This document shows positions 42,687 to 51,380 of a stretch of 64,000 bases of DNA, in pieces. Made by a program: the position numbers and the translations under genes. Each line of letters begins with the position of its first letter. Positions within the stretch are counted from its first letter, which is position 1. The notes under the pieces are model-generated. The model was not told where the DNA came from, made no database searches, and saw nothing but the letters and a program-made list of their open reading frames with translations. This stretch comes from DTU052 sp050951725 (GTDB lineage: Bacteria; Bacillota; Syntrophomonadia; Syntrophomonadales; DTU052): positions 62,001-126,000 of the forward strand of contig JBMNJO010000012.1 in assembly GCA_050951725.1 (NCBI GenBank). Direction: 5' to 3'.

Positions 42687-44084
42687 GTGAAAGGGTTATC
42701 TCTTGACTTGGGACTTCTAATGGACAAAAACCGGGTAAGAACCGATCCTGAGGATCTGCTGGCCTATACCAATGATGCTACCCATTATTTTAAACGCAGT
42801 ATGCCCGATGCGGTAGTACTTCCTAACAGTACCGAAGAGGTAAGCCGGGTTATGAAATATGCCAGCAAACACCAGATACCGGTCACACCACGCGGAGCCG
42901 GCAGCGGTCTCTCCGGTGCCTGTACCCCGGTTCATGGTGGAATCGTGATGGATATGAAGCGCATGAACCAGATCCTGGAGATAGATCCGCGCAACATGAC
43001 CGCCACGGTTGAGGCCGGTCTGGTCTTGTCCAAGTTTCATCGAACCGTCGAGAAAATGGGGTTGTTTTATCCGCCTGATCCGCAAAGCCTGAGTGTCTGT
43101 ACCCTGGGGGGCAATGTGGCTACCCGAGCTGGGGGGCCCCGGGGAGTTAAGTACGGTACCACTGGCAATTATGTTTTAGGCATGGAGATAGTGCTTCCCG
43201 ACGGTTCTGTTATCAACAGCGGAGGCAAGTTCGTCAAGCAATCGGTAGGGTATGACATCACCCACCTGATGACCGGGTCAGAAGGGACCCTGGGGGTTAT
43301 CACCCGGATCAATGTGCGGCTTATCGCCCTGCCACCGGAACACAAGACCATCGTTGTCACCTGTGAAAGCCCCGAGCAGGCAGCAGAAATGGTCGCTGAG
43401 ATTATAGCTCGGGGTACTGTTCCCGCCATGCTGGAATACCTGAGTCAGGGAGCAGTGGGGATCATGAACAATATCATTTCTCCGCCCCTGGCAGGCGATG
43501 CCGAAGCGTATCTCTTGATAGAGGTGGATGGGAACCGGAGCCAGGTGGACTATGACACCGCTGTAATTACCGACCTGTGTAAAGAAATGAAGCCCCGTGA
43601 GGTAAGGGTAATAGAGGATGAGAGGGAGGCCGCCAGTTACTGGAGGGCACGGAGCAACCTGTACCCATTAATGCTGACCATCCTGGAGAGGGTCATCAGT
43701 GAGGACCTCACCGTGCCTCGCAGTATGCTGCCGGAGATGGTAAGGATGGTTCAGGAGGTATCGGCATCCACGGGTGTAGGCATAGGTTTAGGGGGCCACG
43801 CAGGGGACGGCAACATTCATCCCACGATTCTCCACTTCCAGACCAGTCCGGAACTGGACGAGAAATCCCAGATTGCAATTGGTGAACTGCTTAAAAAGGG
43901 CCTGGAACTGGGTGGTACCATCTCAGGTGAGCACGGGATTGGCATTCACAAATCAGAGTTCCTGGCCTGGGAGTTGGGAGAAGTCCAGATTGAACTCATG
44001 AAACGAATCAAACAGGCCTTTGACCCGCTGAACATAATGAATCCCGGAAAGATTTGGCCGGAAGGTGGTGAGTGCCGGTGTTAA
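42687..44084 (+). CDS. glcD: GlcD-like FAD-binding 2-hydroxyacid oxidase subunit
   Basis: A 465-residue FAD-linked oxidase of the GlcD/DLD family, which oxidises D-lactate, glycolate or related 2-hydroxyacids. The FAD_binding_4 domain has PRGAGSGLSGAC near residue 65, LGGNVATRAGGPRGVKYG and TGSEGTLGVIT. The C-terminal domain carries GGHAGDGNIHPT and SGEHGIG. GTG at 42687 has GGGAGGGG 8 nt upstream; an ATG at 42669 would lie on that site. Its stop overlaps the glcF start. Together with GlcF it should form a soluble FAD/Fe-S dehydrogenase, perhaps confurcating with ferredoxin or ETF as in anaerobic lactate oxidation, but no etfAB genes are adjacent. Confidence 0.93.
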   Translation: MKGLSLDLGLLMDKNRVRTDPEDLLAYTNDATHYFKRSMPDAVVLPNSTEEVSRVMKYASKHQIPVTPRGAGSGLSGACTPVHGGIVMDMKRMNQILEIDPRNMTATVEAGLVLSKFHRTVEKMGLFYPPDPQSLSVCTLGGNVATRAGGPRGVKYGTTGNYVLGMEIVLPDGSVINSGGKFVKQSVGYDITHLMTGSEGTLGVITRINVRLIALPPEHKTIVVTCESPEQAAEMVAEIIARGTVPAMLEYLSQGAVGIMNNIISPPLAGDAEAYLLIEVDGNRSQVDYDTAVITDLCKEMKPREVRVIEDEREAASYWRARSNLYPLMLTILERVISEDLTVPRSMLPEMVRMVQEVSASTGVGIGLGGHAGDGNIHPTILHFQTSPELDEKSQIAIGELLKKGLELGGTISGEHGIGIHKSEFLAWELGEVQIELMKRIKQAFDPLNIMNPGKIWPEGGECRC

Positions 44085-45280
44085 AATTGGCAGATTACGC
44101 CCGGGTTATCAACAAATGCTCTCACTGCGGATACTGTCAGGCCACCTGCCCGGTTTATTTGGAGGACCTGCTGGAGAGCCATGTGGCCAGGGCCCGCATT
44201 AACCTGATCAATGCAGCACTAATAGAGAAGACGATACCGGTTACCCCCCGGGTGAAGGAGATCATCAACCGCTGTCTCCTGTGCACCAGCTGCACCCGCA
44301 GTTGTTCCAGCAAGGTGCCGTGTGATGACATCATAACTGCGGCTCGCATTGAGCTCGCCAGTGATTCGGGGGCAGTCGATTCCCTGAAAAAGTTTGTGAT
44401 GCGCAAGGTGTTAAACCAGCGCGGTCTGGCCGGGGTGCTGACCAAGGCCGGGTCGGTAGCACAGAAACTTAATATTACTTCTATGGAGATGCCCACCCTG
44501 GCCTCTGTTACCTTTGATCGCCAGGTAAGCGGTACGGTTGCGGCGCAAGGGGACAAACGCGCGCGGGTGGCCTATTTTGTTGGTTGCGGAACCAACTTCC
44601 TGTTCCCGGACACCGGTACCGCTGTAGTCAAGGTGCTGGCACACAACGGGGTGGAGGTCGTTATTCCTTCAGGAATCGTCTGCTGCGGCATTCCCTCTCT
44701 GGCAGAAGGTGACCTGGAGGGGGCTCAGGAATCGATGCGTACCAATATCGAGATCCTGGCCGGGTTGGATGTCGATGCTATTGTCACCGATTGCACCTCC
44801 TGCGGAATGGCTTTCAAGACCAAGGCCGCCAAGCTATATCCGGAAAATGATCCCCTGCAGGAAAAGATTAAGCTGGTCAGTGAGAAGTTCTGGGAAGCGA
44901 CCGATTACCTGAACAACCTGGGACTCGCAGTGGAACCGGGCACAATGGCTGGCAGGTTTACCTACCACGAGCCCTGTCACCGGGGATGGTCTATGACCGT
45001 CGATGAAGCTCCCCGCCAGCTGTTGGCCAGTATCCCCGGGGCTGAGCTGTCCGAAATGGAGGAACCCGGGCGGTGCTGCGGTGCGGCCGGAACCTTCTAT
45101 CTGGAACACCGCGAACTGGCGGAAAGGATTCGCTCCCACAAGCTGGAGGATATAAGGGAAACCGGAGCAGAAAAGGTAGTAACCCAGTGTCCGGTATGTC
45201 GTTTCTACCTGGGTGTACAGCTAAAAGAACAGAAGGTCATGCATCCGTTGGGGTATTTGGCTGCAGCTTACGGACTATAG
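44072..45280 (+). CDS. glcF: GlcF-like iron-sulfur subunit
   Basis: A 402-residue Fe-S protein partner of GlcD. The N-terminal ferredoxin-like region has CSHCGYCQATCP and CLLCTSCTRSCSSKVPC. Two C-terminal CCG domains carry VCCGIPS and RCCGAAGTFY, typical of heterodisulfide-reductase-D/GlcF subunits. The start is GTG at 44072 within the end of glcD (13-bp overlap, GGAAGGTG upstream); a second GTG two codons later is possible. It accepts electrons from the flavin of GlcD. The presence of both GlcDF and LutABC means two distinct 2-hydroxyacid oxidation modules are encoded side by side. Confidence 0.93.
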   Translation: MPVLKLADYARVINKCSHCGYCQATCPVYLEDLLESHVARARINLINAALIEKTIPVTPRVKEIINRCLLCTSCTRSCSSKVPCDDIITAARIELASDSGAVDSLKKFVMRKVLNQRGLAGVLTKAGSVAQKLNITSMEMPTLASVTFDRQVSGTVAAQGDKRARVAYFVGCGTNFLFPDTGTAVVKVLAHNGVEVVIPSGIVCCGIPSLAEGDLEGAQESMRTNIEILAGLDVDAIVTDCTSCGMAFKTKAAKLYPENDPLQEKIKLVSEKFWEATDYLNNLGLAVEPGTMAGRFTYHEPCHRGWSMTVDEAPRQLLASIPGAELSEMEEPGRCCGAAGTFYLEHRELAERIRSHKLEDIRETGAEKVVTQCPVCRFYLGVQLKEQKVMHPLGYLAAAYGL

Positions 45281-45368
45281 ATTGAAGTCTGACGAGACAT
45301 GCCAAAACCTTCAGTCAGAGTCAGGTACTTAAACAGTATCGCGGCTCAAAGGAGGAGTTTGATGGATT

Positions 45369-46121
45369 GTGATTCAATCGGTTGATCGGGCCTTATCCGT
45401 GCTTTGCCAGTTCAATTCCCAGGTCAGGTACCTGGGAATAACGGACCTGAGTCGGCTCCTGGACCTGCCCAAGAGCACCGTTCATGGCCTGGTAAAGACT
45501 CTGGAAACCCGGGGGTTCCTGACCCAGAATCCGGAAAACGGCAAGTATCAGCTGGGAGTCAAATTATACGAATTGGGCATGGTTTACAGCAATACTGTAG
45601 AACTGCAGTCCGCAGCCAGGAACGCCGCCAATCGACTCTCTTCCCATTATGAAGAAGCGGTACACCTGTCTATATATGTAGGGGGCATGGTGGTCTATAT
45701 CATGAAGACCGAATTCAAGGGGAAGTTGGTGGCGTTCCCAAGGGTGGGAACCAGTATACCGGCCTATGCTACAGCCAGTGGCAAGGTCCTGTTAGCGGCC
45801 CTGCCGGATTCCGACATCGAAAAATACCGGGAAGAAGAACTGTACCCCTTTACCAGTAACACCATCACCGACAAAGGTTCGCTGATGGCAGAACTGATCA
45901 GGGTCCGTAAGCAGGGGTTTGCCATTGATAACGAAGAGACCTTGATGGGTATTGCCTGTGTGGGGGCGCCAGTATCTGACCGCAATGGTCAAATAGTAGC
46001 GGCTCTCAGTATATCCGGACCAGTGGAAAAGATCCTGGGAAAGCTGTATCCACAACTGGTCAAGGATGTTGTCCGGGCAGCCGGCGAAATCTCTCGCAAT
46101 CTGGGCTGCTCGATTGAATAG
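45369..46121 (+). CDS. IclR-family transcriptional regulator
   Basis: A 250-residue DNA-binding protein. An N-terminal winged helix (about 1-65, with ITDLSRLLDLPKSTVHGLVKTLE) precedes an IclR effector-binding domain (AYATASGKVLLAALP, then GIACVGAPVSDRNGQIVAALSISGP). Members of the family typically control acid or aromatic catabolism and respond to pathway compounds. GTG at 45369 is the start; AAAGGAGGAG lies about 12 nt upstream, and an out-of-frame ATG between them opens only a very short frame. It sits between the lut/glc genes and the FrhB-like/iorAB genes on the same strand, so it likely regulates both sets. Confidence 0.93.
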   Translation: MIQSVDRALSVLCQFNSQVRYLGITDLSRLLDLPKSTVHGLVKTLETRGFLTQNPENGKYQLGVKLYELGMVYSNTVELQSAARNAANRLSSHYEEAVHLSIYVGGMVVYIMKTEFKGKLVAFPRVGTSIPAYATASGKVLLAALPDSDIEKYREEELYPFTSNTITDKGSLMAELIRVRKQGFAIDNEETLMGIACVGAPVSDRNGQIVAALSISGPVEKILGKLYPQLVKDVVRAAGEISRNLGCSIE

Positions 46122-46223
46122 CTCCTATAGGGAAAGGGGGGGATACGCGGTAAATAAGAACCTCACCATTGGTAAGGGTTGGCGGTAAGGTCTTGAGGAG
46201 GACATTGAAGGGGAGAGGTGAAT

Positions 46224-47315
46224 ATGAAAGGCGGAAAAGAGCTAAAAGAAGAGGTTCAGGATAAGGGGTTTTGTACCTTATGCGGGCTCTGTGTGGGGAG
46301 ATGTCCCTATATCAAGAGCCTGGAAGACAAAATAGCAGTGGTCTTTCCCTGTGATATTGAAGAGGGCAAGTGTTACGCTGCTTGTCCGCGGACATTTACC
46401 GATTGGGATGCTGTGGAGGGGCAGATCCTGGGTGACGTTGACGGTCGTGATCCTTTGATAGGGAGATACACTCAGGTCTGGATGGCCCGCGGTACAAATC
46501 CGGAATTGATCAGAGGGACCCAGGATGGGGGAACGGTTACCACCCTGATCCGTACCGCCATGGCTGAGGGTATGATCGAGGGAGCGGTCTTAACCGCAAC
46601 CAGTGACGGGCTCGCGCCGCAGGCTGCACTGATAACCGAAGCTGACCAGATCGGCAAAACCTCTGGTTCCAAGTACATAGCCGCCACCAGCCTGCAGGCT
46701 CTGCATCAGGCACGCCGTGCCGGGCTGGACAAGGTAGGTATCGTGGGAAGACCCTGTCAGGTCATGGGCATCCGCAAGTACCAGACGGCAGTACCGGAGG
46801 AGTGTAACCAGGATAACACCATGGTTATAGGTTTGTTCTGCATGTGGGCTTTGTCCTACGGATTCCGGGATTATGTCCGGCAGGAGGCGGGTGACCAAGA
46901 GGTAACCGGAATAGCCATTCCCAAAGGAGAATTACAGATCAAGACTGTCGATGGCACCATCACCAAATCAGTAGAGGAGGCCAAACAGTTTGCGCGTTCG
47001 GCTTGCAACCTCTGCTGGGATGTAACCTCAGAACTGGCTGATATATCGGTAGGAGCAGCTGAATTTGCCGAGGGGTGGAACACCCTCATTGTTCGCTCCG
47101 AACGTGGATGGGCGTTGCTGGGCAAGGCCTTGAAGGCCGGAGTTCTGGAGATTAAGGAGTATCCGCCAGCGATGCTTGAGGAACTCAGAATGGCGGCCCT
47201 GGGCAAAAAACGCCGGGTGGTGGCCGAGTTAACCCGTATCCAGAGTGAGGGGGCCAGTATGGTGGATCTCGCCAGTCCCCGGTTCCAATGTGTTAACGAA
47301 GGGGAGGTGAATTAA
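46224..47315 (+). CDS. FrhB/FdhB-like Fe-S flavoprotein (coenzyme F420 hydrogenase/dehydrogenase beta-subunit family)
   Basis: A 363-residue protein. The N-terminus has a ferredoxin motif CTLCGLCVGRCP and further cysteines in CDIEEGKCYAACP. The core follows the FrhB/FpoF beta-subunit pattern: GTQDGGTVTTLI, TSGSKYIAATSLQAL, VGRPCQVMGIRKYQ, then CNLCWDVTSELADISVGAAEFAEGW. Such subunits bind flavin and Fe-S and exchange electrons with F420, ferredoxin or NAD(P)H. No F420 synthesis genes are visible, so the partner is unclear. ATG at 46224 has GGAGAGGTG upstream. The stop directly abuts the iorA start, so it is very likely made with IorAB and may act as an extra electron-transfer subunit of that enzyme. 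Confidence 0.85.
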   Translation: MKGGKELKEEVQDKGFCTLCGLCVGRCPYIKSLEDKIAVVFPCDIEEGKCYAACPRTFTDWDAVEGQILGDVDGRDPLIGRYTQVWMARGTNPELIRGTQDGGTVTTLIRTAMAEGMIEGAVLTATSDGLAPQAALITEADQIGKTSGSKYIAATSLQALHQARRAGLDKVGIVGRPCQVMGIRKYQTAVPEECNQDNTMVIGLFCMWALSYGFRDYVRQEAGDQEVTGIAIPKGELQIKTVDGTITKSVEEAKQFARSACNLCWDVTSELADISVGAAEFAEGWNTLIVRSERGWALLGKALKAGVLEIKEYPPAMLEELRMAALGKKRRVVAELTRIQSEGASMVDLASPRFQCVNEGEVN

Positions 47316-49217
47316 ATGCAGAGTGTTCTCACTATAAATCAGCCTGGTGCTCAGTTCCTGATGATGGGCAATGAGGCCATAACCAGGGGAGCGCTGGAAG
47401 CCGGAGTTCAGTTCTGCAGCTCCTACCCGGGGTCACCCTCAGCTGAAATCCTGGCCTTAATGGCGGCTACTGCCAAGGCCTTCGGACATTATGCTGAATG
47501 GTCAACCAATGAAATCGTAGCCATTGAGGCGGCTACCGCGGCTTCCTTTGCCGGGCTGCGTTCTCTGTGTATCATGAAGCAGAACGGTGCCAATGTAGCA
47601 GCTGACTTTCTAATGTCGCTTGGCCTTTCGGGATGCCGGGGAGGACTGGTAGTGGTCTTTGCCGACGATCCTGAATCGCATTCCAGTACCAACGAATTCG
47701 ACTCCCGCAACCTGGCCCGCTGGGCGGAACTGCCGCTCCTGGAGCCCGGAAGCTTCCAGGAAGCGAAGGATATGACCAAATGGGCCTTTGAACTCTCGGA
47801 ACAAACCCAGACCCCGGTGATCATCCGCAGTGTAACCAGGATCTGTCATGGCCGTGGTAATGTGGTTCTGGGGGACTTCCTGCCCAAGAAACCAGCGAAT
47901 AAGCTGGGACAGTGGGATAAACTGATCGCCCTCAATCCTTTTCATCCATACACCCATCAAAAACTGGCCAAAATACGGGAGATATTTGAGACTTCTTCGT
48001 TTAATACCTATACAGGGCCGGAAAATCCCGAACTCCTTATCCTCACCAGCGGCACTGGCGGTTTCTACAGCCGGGAGGCCGTAAGCCGGCTGGGAGTGAC
48101 TGAGCGGGTTGGGATTCTTAAACTGGGGACCACCTGCCCGCTGCCAGCAAAACTGGTTAAGAGCTACCTGGAGAAGTGCCCTCGGGTTTTGGTGGTGGAA
48201 GAGGTAGATCCCTTCCTGGAACAGAATGTCATGGTATTGACGGCCCAGGAAGAGATGCTGGTCAAGTTTTTCGGCAAGGCCTCCGGTCATATTAAGGGTC
48301 CGGGAGGTCCGGGAACTGGAGAACTAAATCCAGATGTGGTCATGGATGGACTCTCGGCGGTCCTGGGAGTGGCGCGCCCAAGCCGCAGTGATGTTGTGGT
48401 TGATCCTGAGAAAGACCTCGCTATACCAGCCCGGGACCTTACTTTCTGTGCGGGCTGTCCTCACCGGGCGTCGTTCTTTGCTGCCAAGAACGCCCTGGAA
48501 ATCGATGGTCGCCAGGGTGTGGTTATGGGAGATATCGGCTGTTACACCATGGGCGGTGCTAAAGCTGGACACTTCCTCTTGAGTTCACTCTTCTGTATGG
48601 GCGGCGGGATCGGCATGGCCAGCGGAATGGGCAAATTGGAGCAGTTTGGGTTTGATCAGCCGGTCCTGGCGATGGCCGGGGACTCAACCTTCTTCCACGC
48701 ATGTCTGCCGGGTCTGGTTAATGCCAGGTGGAACAACTCCAATATGCTGTTCCTGGTACTCGACAACGAGGCCACAGCCATGACCGGCTTCCAGCCGCAT
48801 CCCGGAACCGGGCAGACGGCCATGGGAGAAAAGGGTGCCCCCTTCTCAATTGAGGGCATCTGTCAGGCTATGGGTGCGGATGTTCATATTGCAGATCCCT
48901 ATGATGTGGCCGCCACCACCGAAAAGATCTACAATCTGATTCAGCAGCCAGGGGTTAAGGTCCTGATCCTGCGCCGGACCTGTGCTCTGGTTCAGAGCCG
49001 CCGGGGGCCCAAACCCAAGGTATGGGTTGATCAGGAGAAATGCCTGGGCGATGCCTGTGGGTGCGGCCGCTTCTGCAGCAAGGTTTTCGGGTGCCCAGCC
49101 TGCATCTGGGATGCCGCGGCTGGAAAGGCCCGAATAGATGAGGTGGTATGCAATGGCTGCGGGGTATGTGCCAGCCTCTGTCCCCAGGGTGCTATTCAAA
49201 TAGAGGGGAGGGATTAG
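47316..49217 (+). CDS. iorA: Indolepyruvate:ferredoxin oxidoreductase alpha subunit-like
   Basis: A 633-residue TPP and Fe-S enzyme that oxidatively decarboxylates aryl- or branched 2-oxoacids to acyl-CoA with reduction of ferredoxin. The N-terminal pyrimidine-binding part has GNEAITRGALEAGVQFCSSYPGSP. The TPP domain has FCAGCPHRAS, GDIGCYTMG and the GDSTFFH...LVLDN metal/TPP motif at about residues 445-485. Two C-terminal 4Fe-4S motifs end in CNGCGVCASLCP. It is somewhat longer than minimal 2-oxoacid oxidoreductases, as usual for IorA. The ATG at 47316 has GGGGAGGTG upstream and directly follows the FrhB-like stop. IorB is encoded next. Confidence 0.94.
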   Translation: MQSVLTINQPGAQFLMMGNEAITRGALEAGVQFCSSYPGSPSAEILALMAATAKAFGHYAEWSTNEIVAIEAATAASFAGLRSLCIMKQNGANVAADFLMSLGLSGCRGGLVVVFADDPESHSSTNEFDSRNLARWAELPLLEPGSFQEAKDMTKWAFELSEQTQTPVIIRSVTRICHGRGNVVLGDFLPKKPANKLGQWDKLIALNPFHPYTHQKLAKIREIFETSSFNTYTGPENPELLILTSGTGGFYSREAVSRLGVTERVGILKLGTTCPLPAKLVKSYLEKCPRVLVVEEVDPFLEQNVMVLTAQEEMLVKFFGKASGHIKGPGGPGTGELNPDVVMDGLSAVLGVARPSRSDVVVDPEKDLAIPARDLTFCAGCPHRASFFAAKNALEIDGRQGVVMGDIGCYTMGGAKAGHFLLSSLFCMGGGIGMASGMGKLEQFGFDQPVLAMAGDSTFFHACLPGLVNARWNNSNMLFLVLDNEATAMTGFQPHPGTGQTAMGEKGAPFSIEGICQAMGADVHIADPYDVAATTEKIYNLIQQPGVKVLILRRTCALVQSRRGPKPKVWVDQEKCLGDACGCGRFCSKVFGCPACIWDAAAGKARIDEVVCNGCGVCASLCPQGAIQIEGRD

Positions 49218-49218
49218 C

Positions 49219-49833
49219 ATGGCATTGGCCAAGGATCCATTGAACATAATTATCTGCGGTGTCGGCGGACAGGGCAACATACTGGCATCTGAGCTGGTAG
49301 GTTCCGCGGCAGTCGCTGCAGGTTTCCTGACTACTATCGGAGAGACGTACGGGGCTTCGCAGCGCGGTGGTTCAGTCATGAGCCATGTACGGCTATCCCG
49401 ACAGCTTCAGTACGGCCCGCTTATTCCCAAAGGGGAGGCCGATGTGATAGTAGGCTTTGAACCGCTGGAAGTTCTGAGGGTATTTCGCATTTACGGCAAC
49501 AGCGACACCCATGTAATCCTCAACCCTCGTCCTAACTACCCCCTGGGCACACTGATCGGTGAGAGCAAATACCCGGAAATCGCTCAAATGCTAAATGAGA
49601 TTGGCCGGGTTGCTGCCCGGGTTCAGGTGGTTGAAGCTACCGAACTGGCCAAGCAGGCCGGCAGCGCTGTGTCAACCAACGTTTTAATGGTAGGTTGTCT
49701 GGCGGGAAGCGGCCTGGTCCCCATTGATATTGTCCATTATGAGGAGGTCCTGAAACAGCGCTTCGAGGGTGGGGCCCTGGAACTCAATCAAAAGGTTTTT
49801 ACCATGGGAGTGCAGGCTTTTCCCAAGATCTAA
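49219..49833 (+). CDS. iorB: Indolepyruvate:ferredoxin oxidoreductase beta subunit-like
   Basis: A 204-residue gamma/beta-type subunit of 2-oxoacid:ferredoxin oxidoreductases. The GVGGQGNILASELVG start, GETYGASQRGGSVMSHVRLS and VIVGFEPLEVLR patterns are diagnostic. It completes the CoA-dependent oxidative decarboxylase with IorA. The ATG is one base after the iorA stop, with GGGGAGGG upstream. A terminator at 49956 ends the block. The pair appears directly downstream of 2-hydroxyacid oxidases, which suggests that the 2-oxoacids made by them are the substrates; indolepyruvate itself is only the family name. Confidence 0.95.
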   Translation: MALAKDPLNIIICGVGGQGNILASELVGSAAVAAGFLTTIGETYGASQRGGSVMSHVRLSRQLQYGPLIPKGEADVIVGFEPLEVLRVFRIYGNSDTHVILNPRPNYPLGTLIGESKYPEIAQMLNEIGRVAARVQVVEATELAKQAGSAVSTNVLMVGCLAGSGLVPIDIVHYEEVLKQRFEGGALELNQKVFTMGVQAFPKI

Positions 49834-49955
49834 ACCTGGTGAGCTAAACAGCTCGGGTGACCGCGAATGCGGGGCCATCGGAACTAAGGTCTCCGATATG
49901 TGAGATATGAGGATAAGGGAAAAAGCTGCTTTGGTTAGCGGCAAAATCCGCACGA

Positions 49956-49998
49956 GTATCCCGTATCATACGAGGTGATGCGGGATACTTTTCTTTCC
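49956..49998 (+). terminator. Rho-independent terminator of the FrhB-like/iorAB block
   Basis: GTATCCCG (49956-49963) pairs with CGGGATAC (49981-49988), with further inner pairing, followed by TTTTCTTTCC. Confidence 0.85.
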
Positions 49999-50045
49999 TT
50001 AAGTTACTGATTAGTCTGCTGGGAAAGGTCTGCTGATTTTTGGGC

Positions 50046-51224
50046 TTAACTCTCTTTCTGCAGCTTCTCGCCCAGCAAAAAGCTAAGCTTGGTAAAGAAG
50101 TCAGAGCGGGAATAATCCTCGCTGACATCTTTGTGCCGACAAGGGAGCAGAATATCATTGATCATCTCTTCGTGATTTTGCAGCAAGCAGCTCAAATCCT
50201 CCAACATCCGGTCATTGTAGTGGGCCATCTGCTCATGCGTACTGTCCGCCCTGATGAATTCCAAGGTTTCTCCGGAGAGAGTGAGTGCCTGTTCAAGAAC
50301 ATCCAAAACCGGGGTGAAGTCCTCCTGCGGTGGAACACAGACGGCTATCCGGCCATCTTCAACCAGGATGTAACTCCAGGTCAGTCTTTCCCGGTGTTCT
50401 GGATAACAAAATAGGAAAGATCCCTCTTTGCCCCCCTCTATAGCCCGACAAGCATTGCAGGCTGTCAGTAAATCAATAATTCTTTGGTGATCATTGACTG
50501 CGGTTTCTTGCCAGTCCGGGCAAAAGGGTATGCTTTCAACCATCTCCGCAACATCCCGCTCGCTCTCAGCAATCTCCTGGTTTATGACCTGCAGGAGCTG
50601 GATGGTTTCCTCTTTACAAAAGCAGCTGAAGTCCCGTTTGCGGTAACCGGCCTTTTTCATGACCTGGTGGAGGGATTTGACAAATAACTTGTCATTAATG
50701 GGCATTAAGAGTATCCAGGGCTCAAAGAACAACCATTGGCTTGGACCAGGTCCAGGTAACAGCCTGGTGATCAGGATGTCCCCAACCATCAAGCCTTCAA
50801 AGTCATAGGTGATCCTGTAACTGGACTTTGGCAGTATCAGGTTCTCCAGATGACCGTGGCCGTTTTGCAGGCTTAAAATGCGGTAGGGAGAAATATATGA
50901 TTTGGTGAGGTTGATCAGGGCCAGTTGCTCCGGTTGACCAAGGGTGCCCTTCAGGTTGTGCAAGGTCAGCTCAGCCATAGTAGGAATTCCAGGTTTGCTG
51001 CGGTAGTCGAGGAAAAGCCAATCAAAGAAAAACATACGGTACAGGCGCTGGTAAGAGTGAAGCTCCAGGATGTCGAGCATACCCTCAAGGGGAAGGCTGT
51101 CCAGAAAACGAAGCATGAGACCGTGCTGTTGATCCGGGGCCAATGTCTGATCAGCGGTATTCTGTATCCTGTTAAGAACGTTCCGGTAAATGCTGATACT
51201 CTCAGCCGGGGTTAACTCTGCCAT
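50046..51224 (-). CDS. Hypothetical protein of unknown family
   Basis: A 392-residue soluble-looking protein I do not recognise. It starts AELTPAESISIYRNVLNRIQ and is mostly helical in its first third (DILELHSYQRLYRMFFFDWLF), then mixed alpha/beta with ITYDFEGLMVGDILITRLLPGPG, and a C-terminal helical part. There are scattered Cys residues (FSCFCKEE, LTACNACRAIEGG) but no classic CxxC pair arrangement. The ATG at 51224 has AGAGGTG about 11 nt upstream; 47 in-frame codons further upstream are probably untranslated. The nearest same-strand gene upstream is the rhomboid protease, which ends about 150 bp before its start. No signal peptide or membrane segment is seen. Confidence 0.75.
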   Translation of the reverse strand: MAELTPAESISIYRNVLNRIQNTADQTLAPDQQHGLMLRFLDSLPLEGMLDILELHSYQRLYRMFFFDWLFLDYRSKPGIPTMAELTLHNLKGTLGQPEQLALINLTKSYISPYRILSLQNGHGHLENLILPKSSYRITYDFEGLMVGDILITRLLPGPGPSQWLFFEPWILLMPINDKLFVKSLHQVMKKAGYRKRDFSCFCKEETIQLLQVINQEIAESERDVAEMVESIPFCPDWQETAVNDHQRIIDLLTACNACRAIEGGKEGSFLFCYPEHRERLTWSYILVEDGRIAVCVPPQEDFTPVLDVLEQALTLSGETLEFIRADSTHEQMAHYNDRMLEDLSCLLQNHEEMINDILLPCRHKDVSEDYSRSDFFTKLSFLLGEKLQKES

Positions 51225-51380
51225 TGCAATGCGTTCACCTCTGTGGCGGTTGTATCCGCTTATTAGTTTCCCCTTTAAATTGGAAAAACCCTCCTTGAAA
51301 ACCCGAATTGGTGTAAAATTATGGATGGCCCGAAAGCTTTGCAGCAAGACCTCCCGGTGGTGCACCTTGGCTCAACAAGC

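Noticed and set aside
47610..48290. 226-codon minus-strand frame over iorA
   Set aside because: It is the shadow of iorA.
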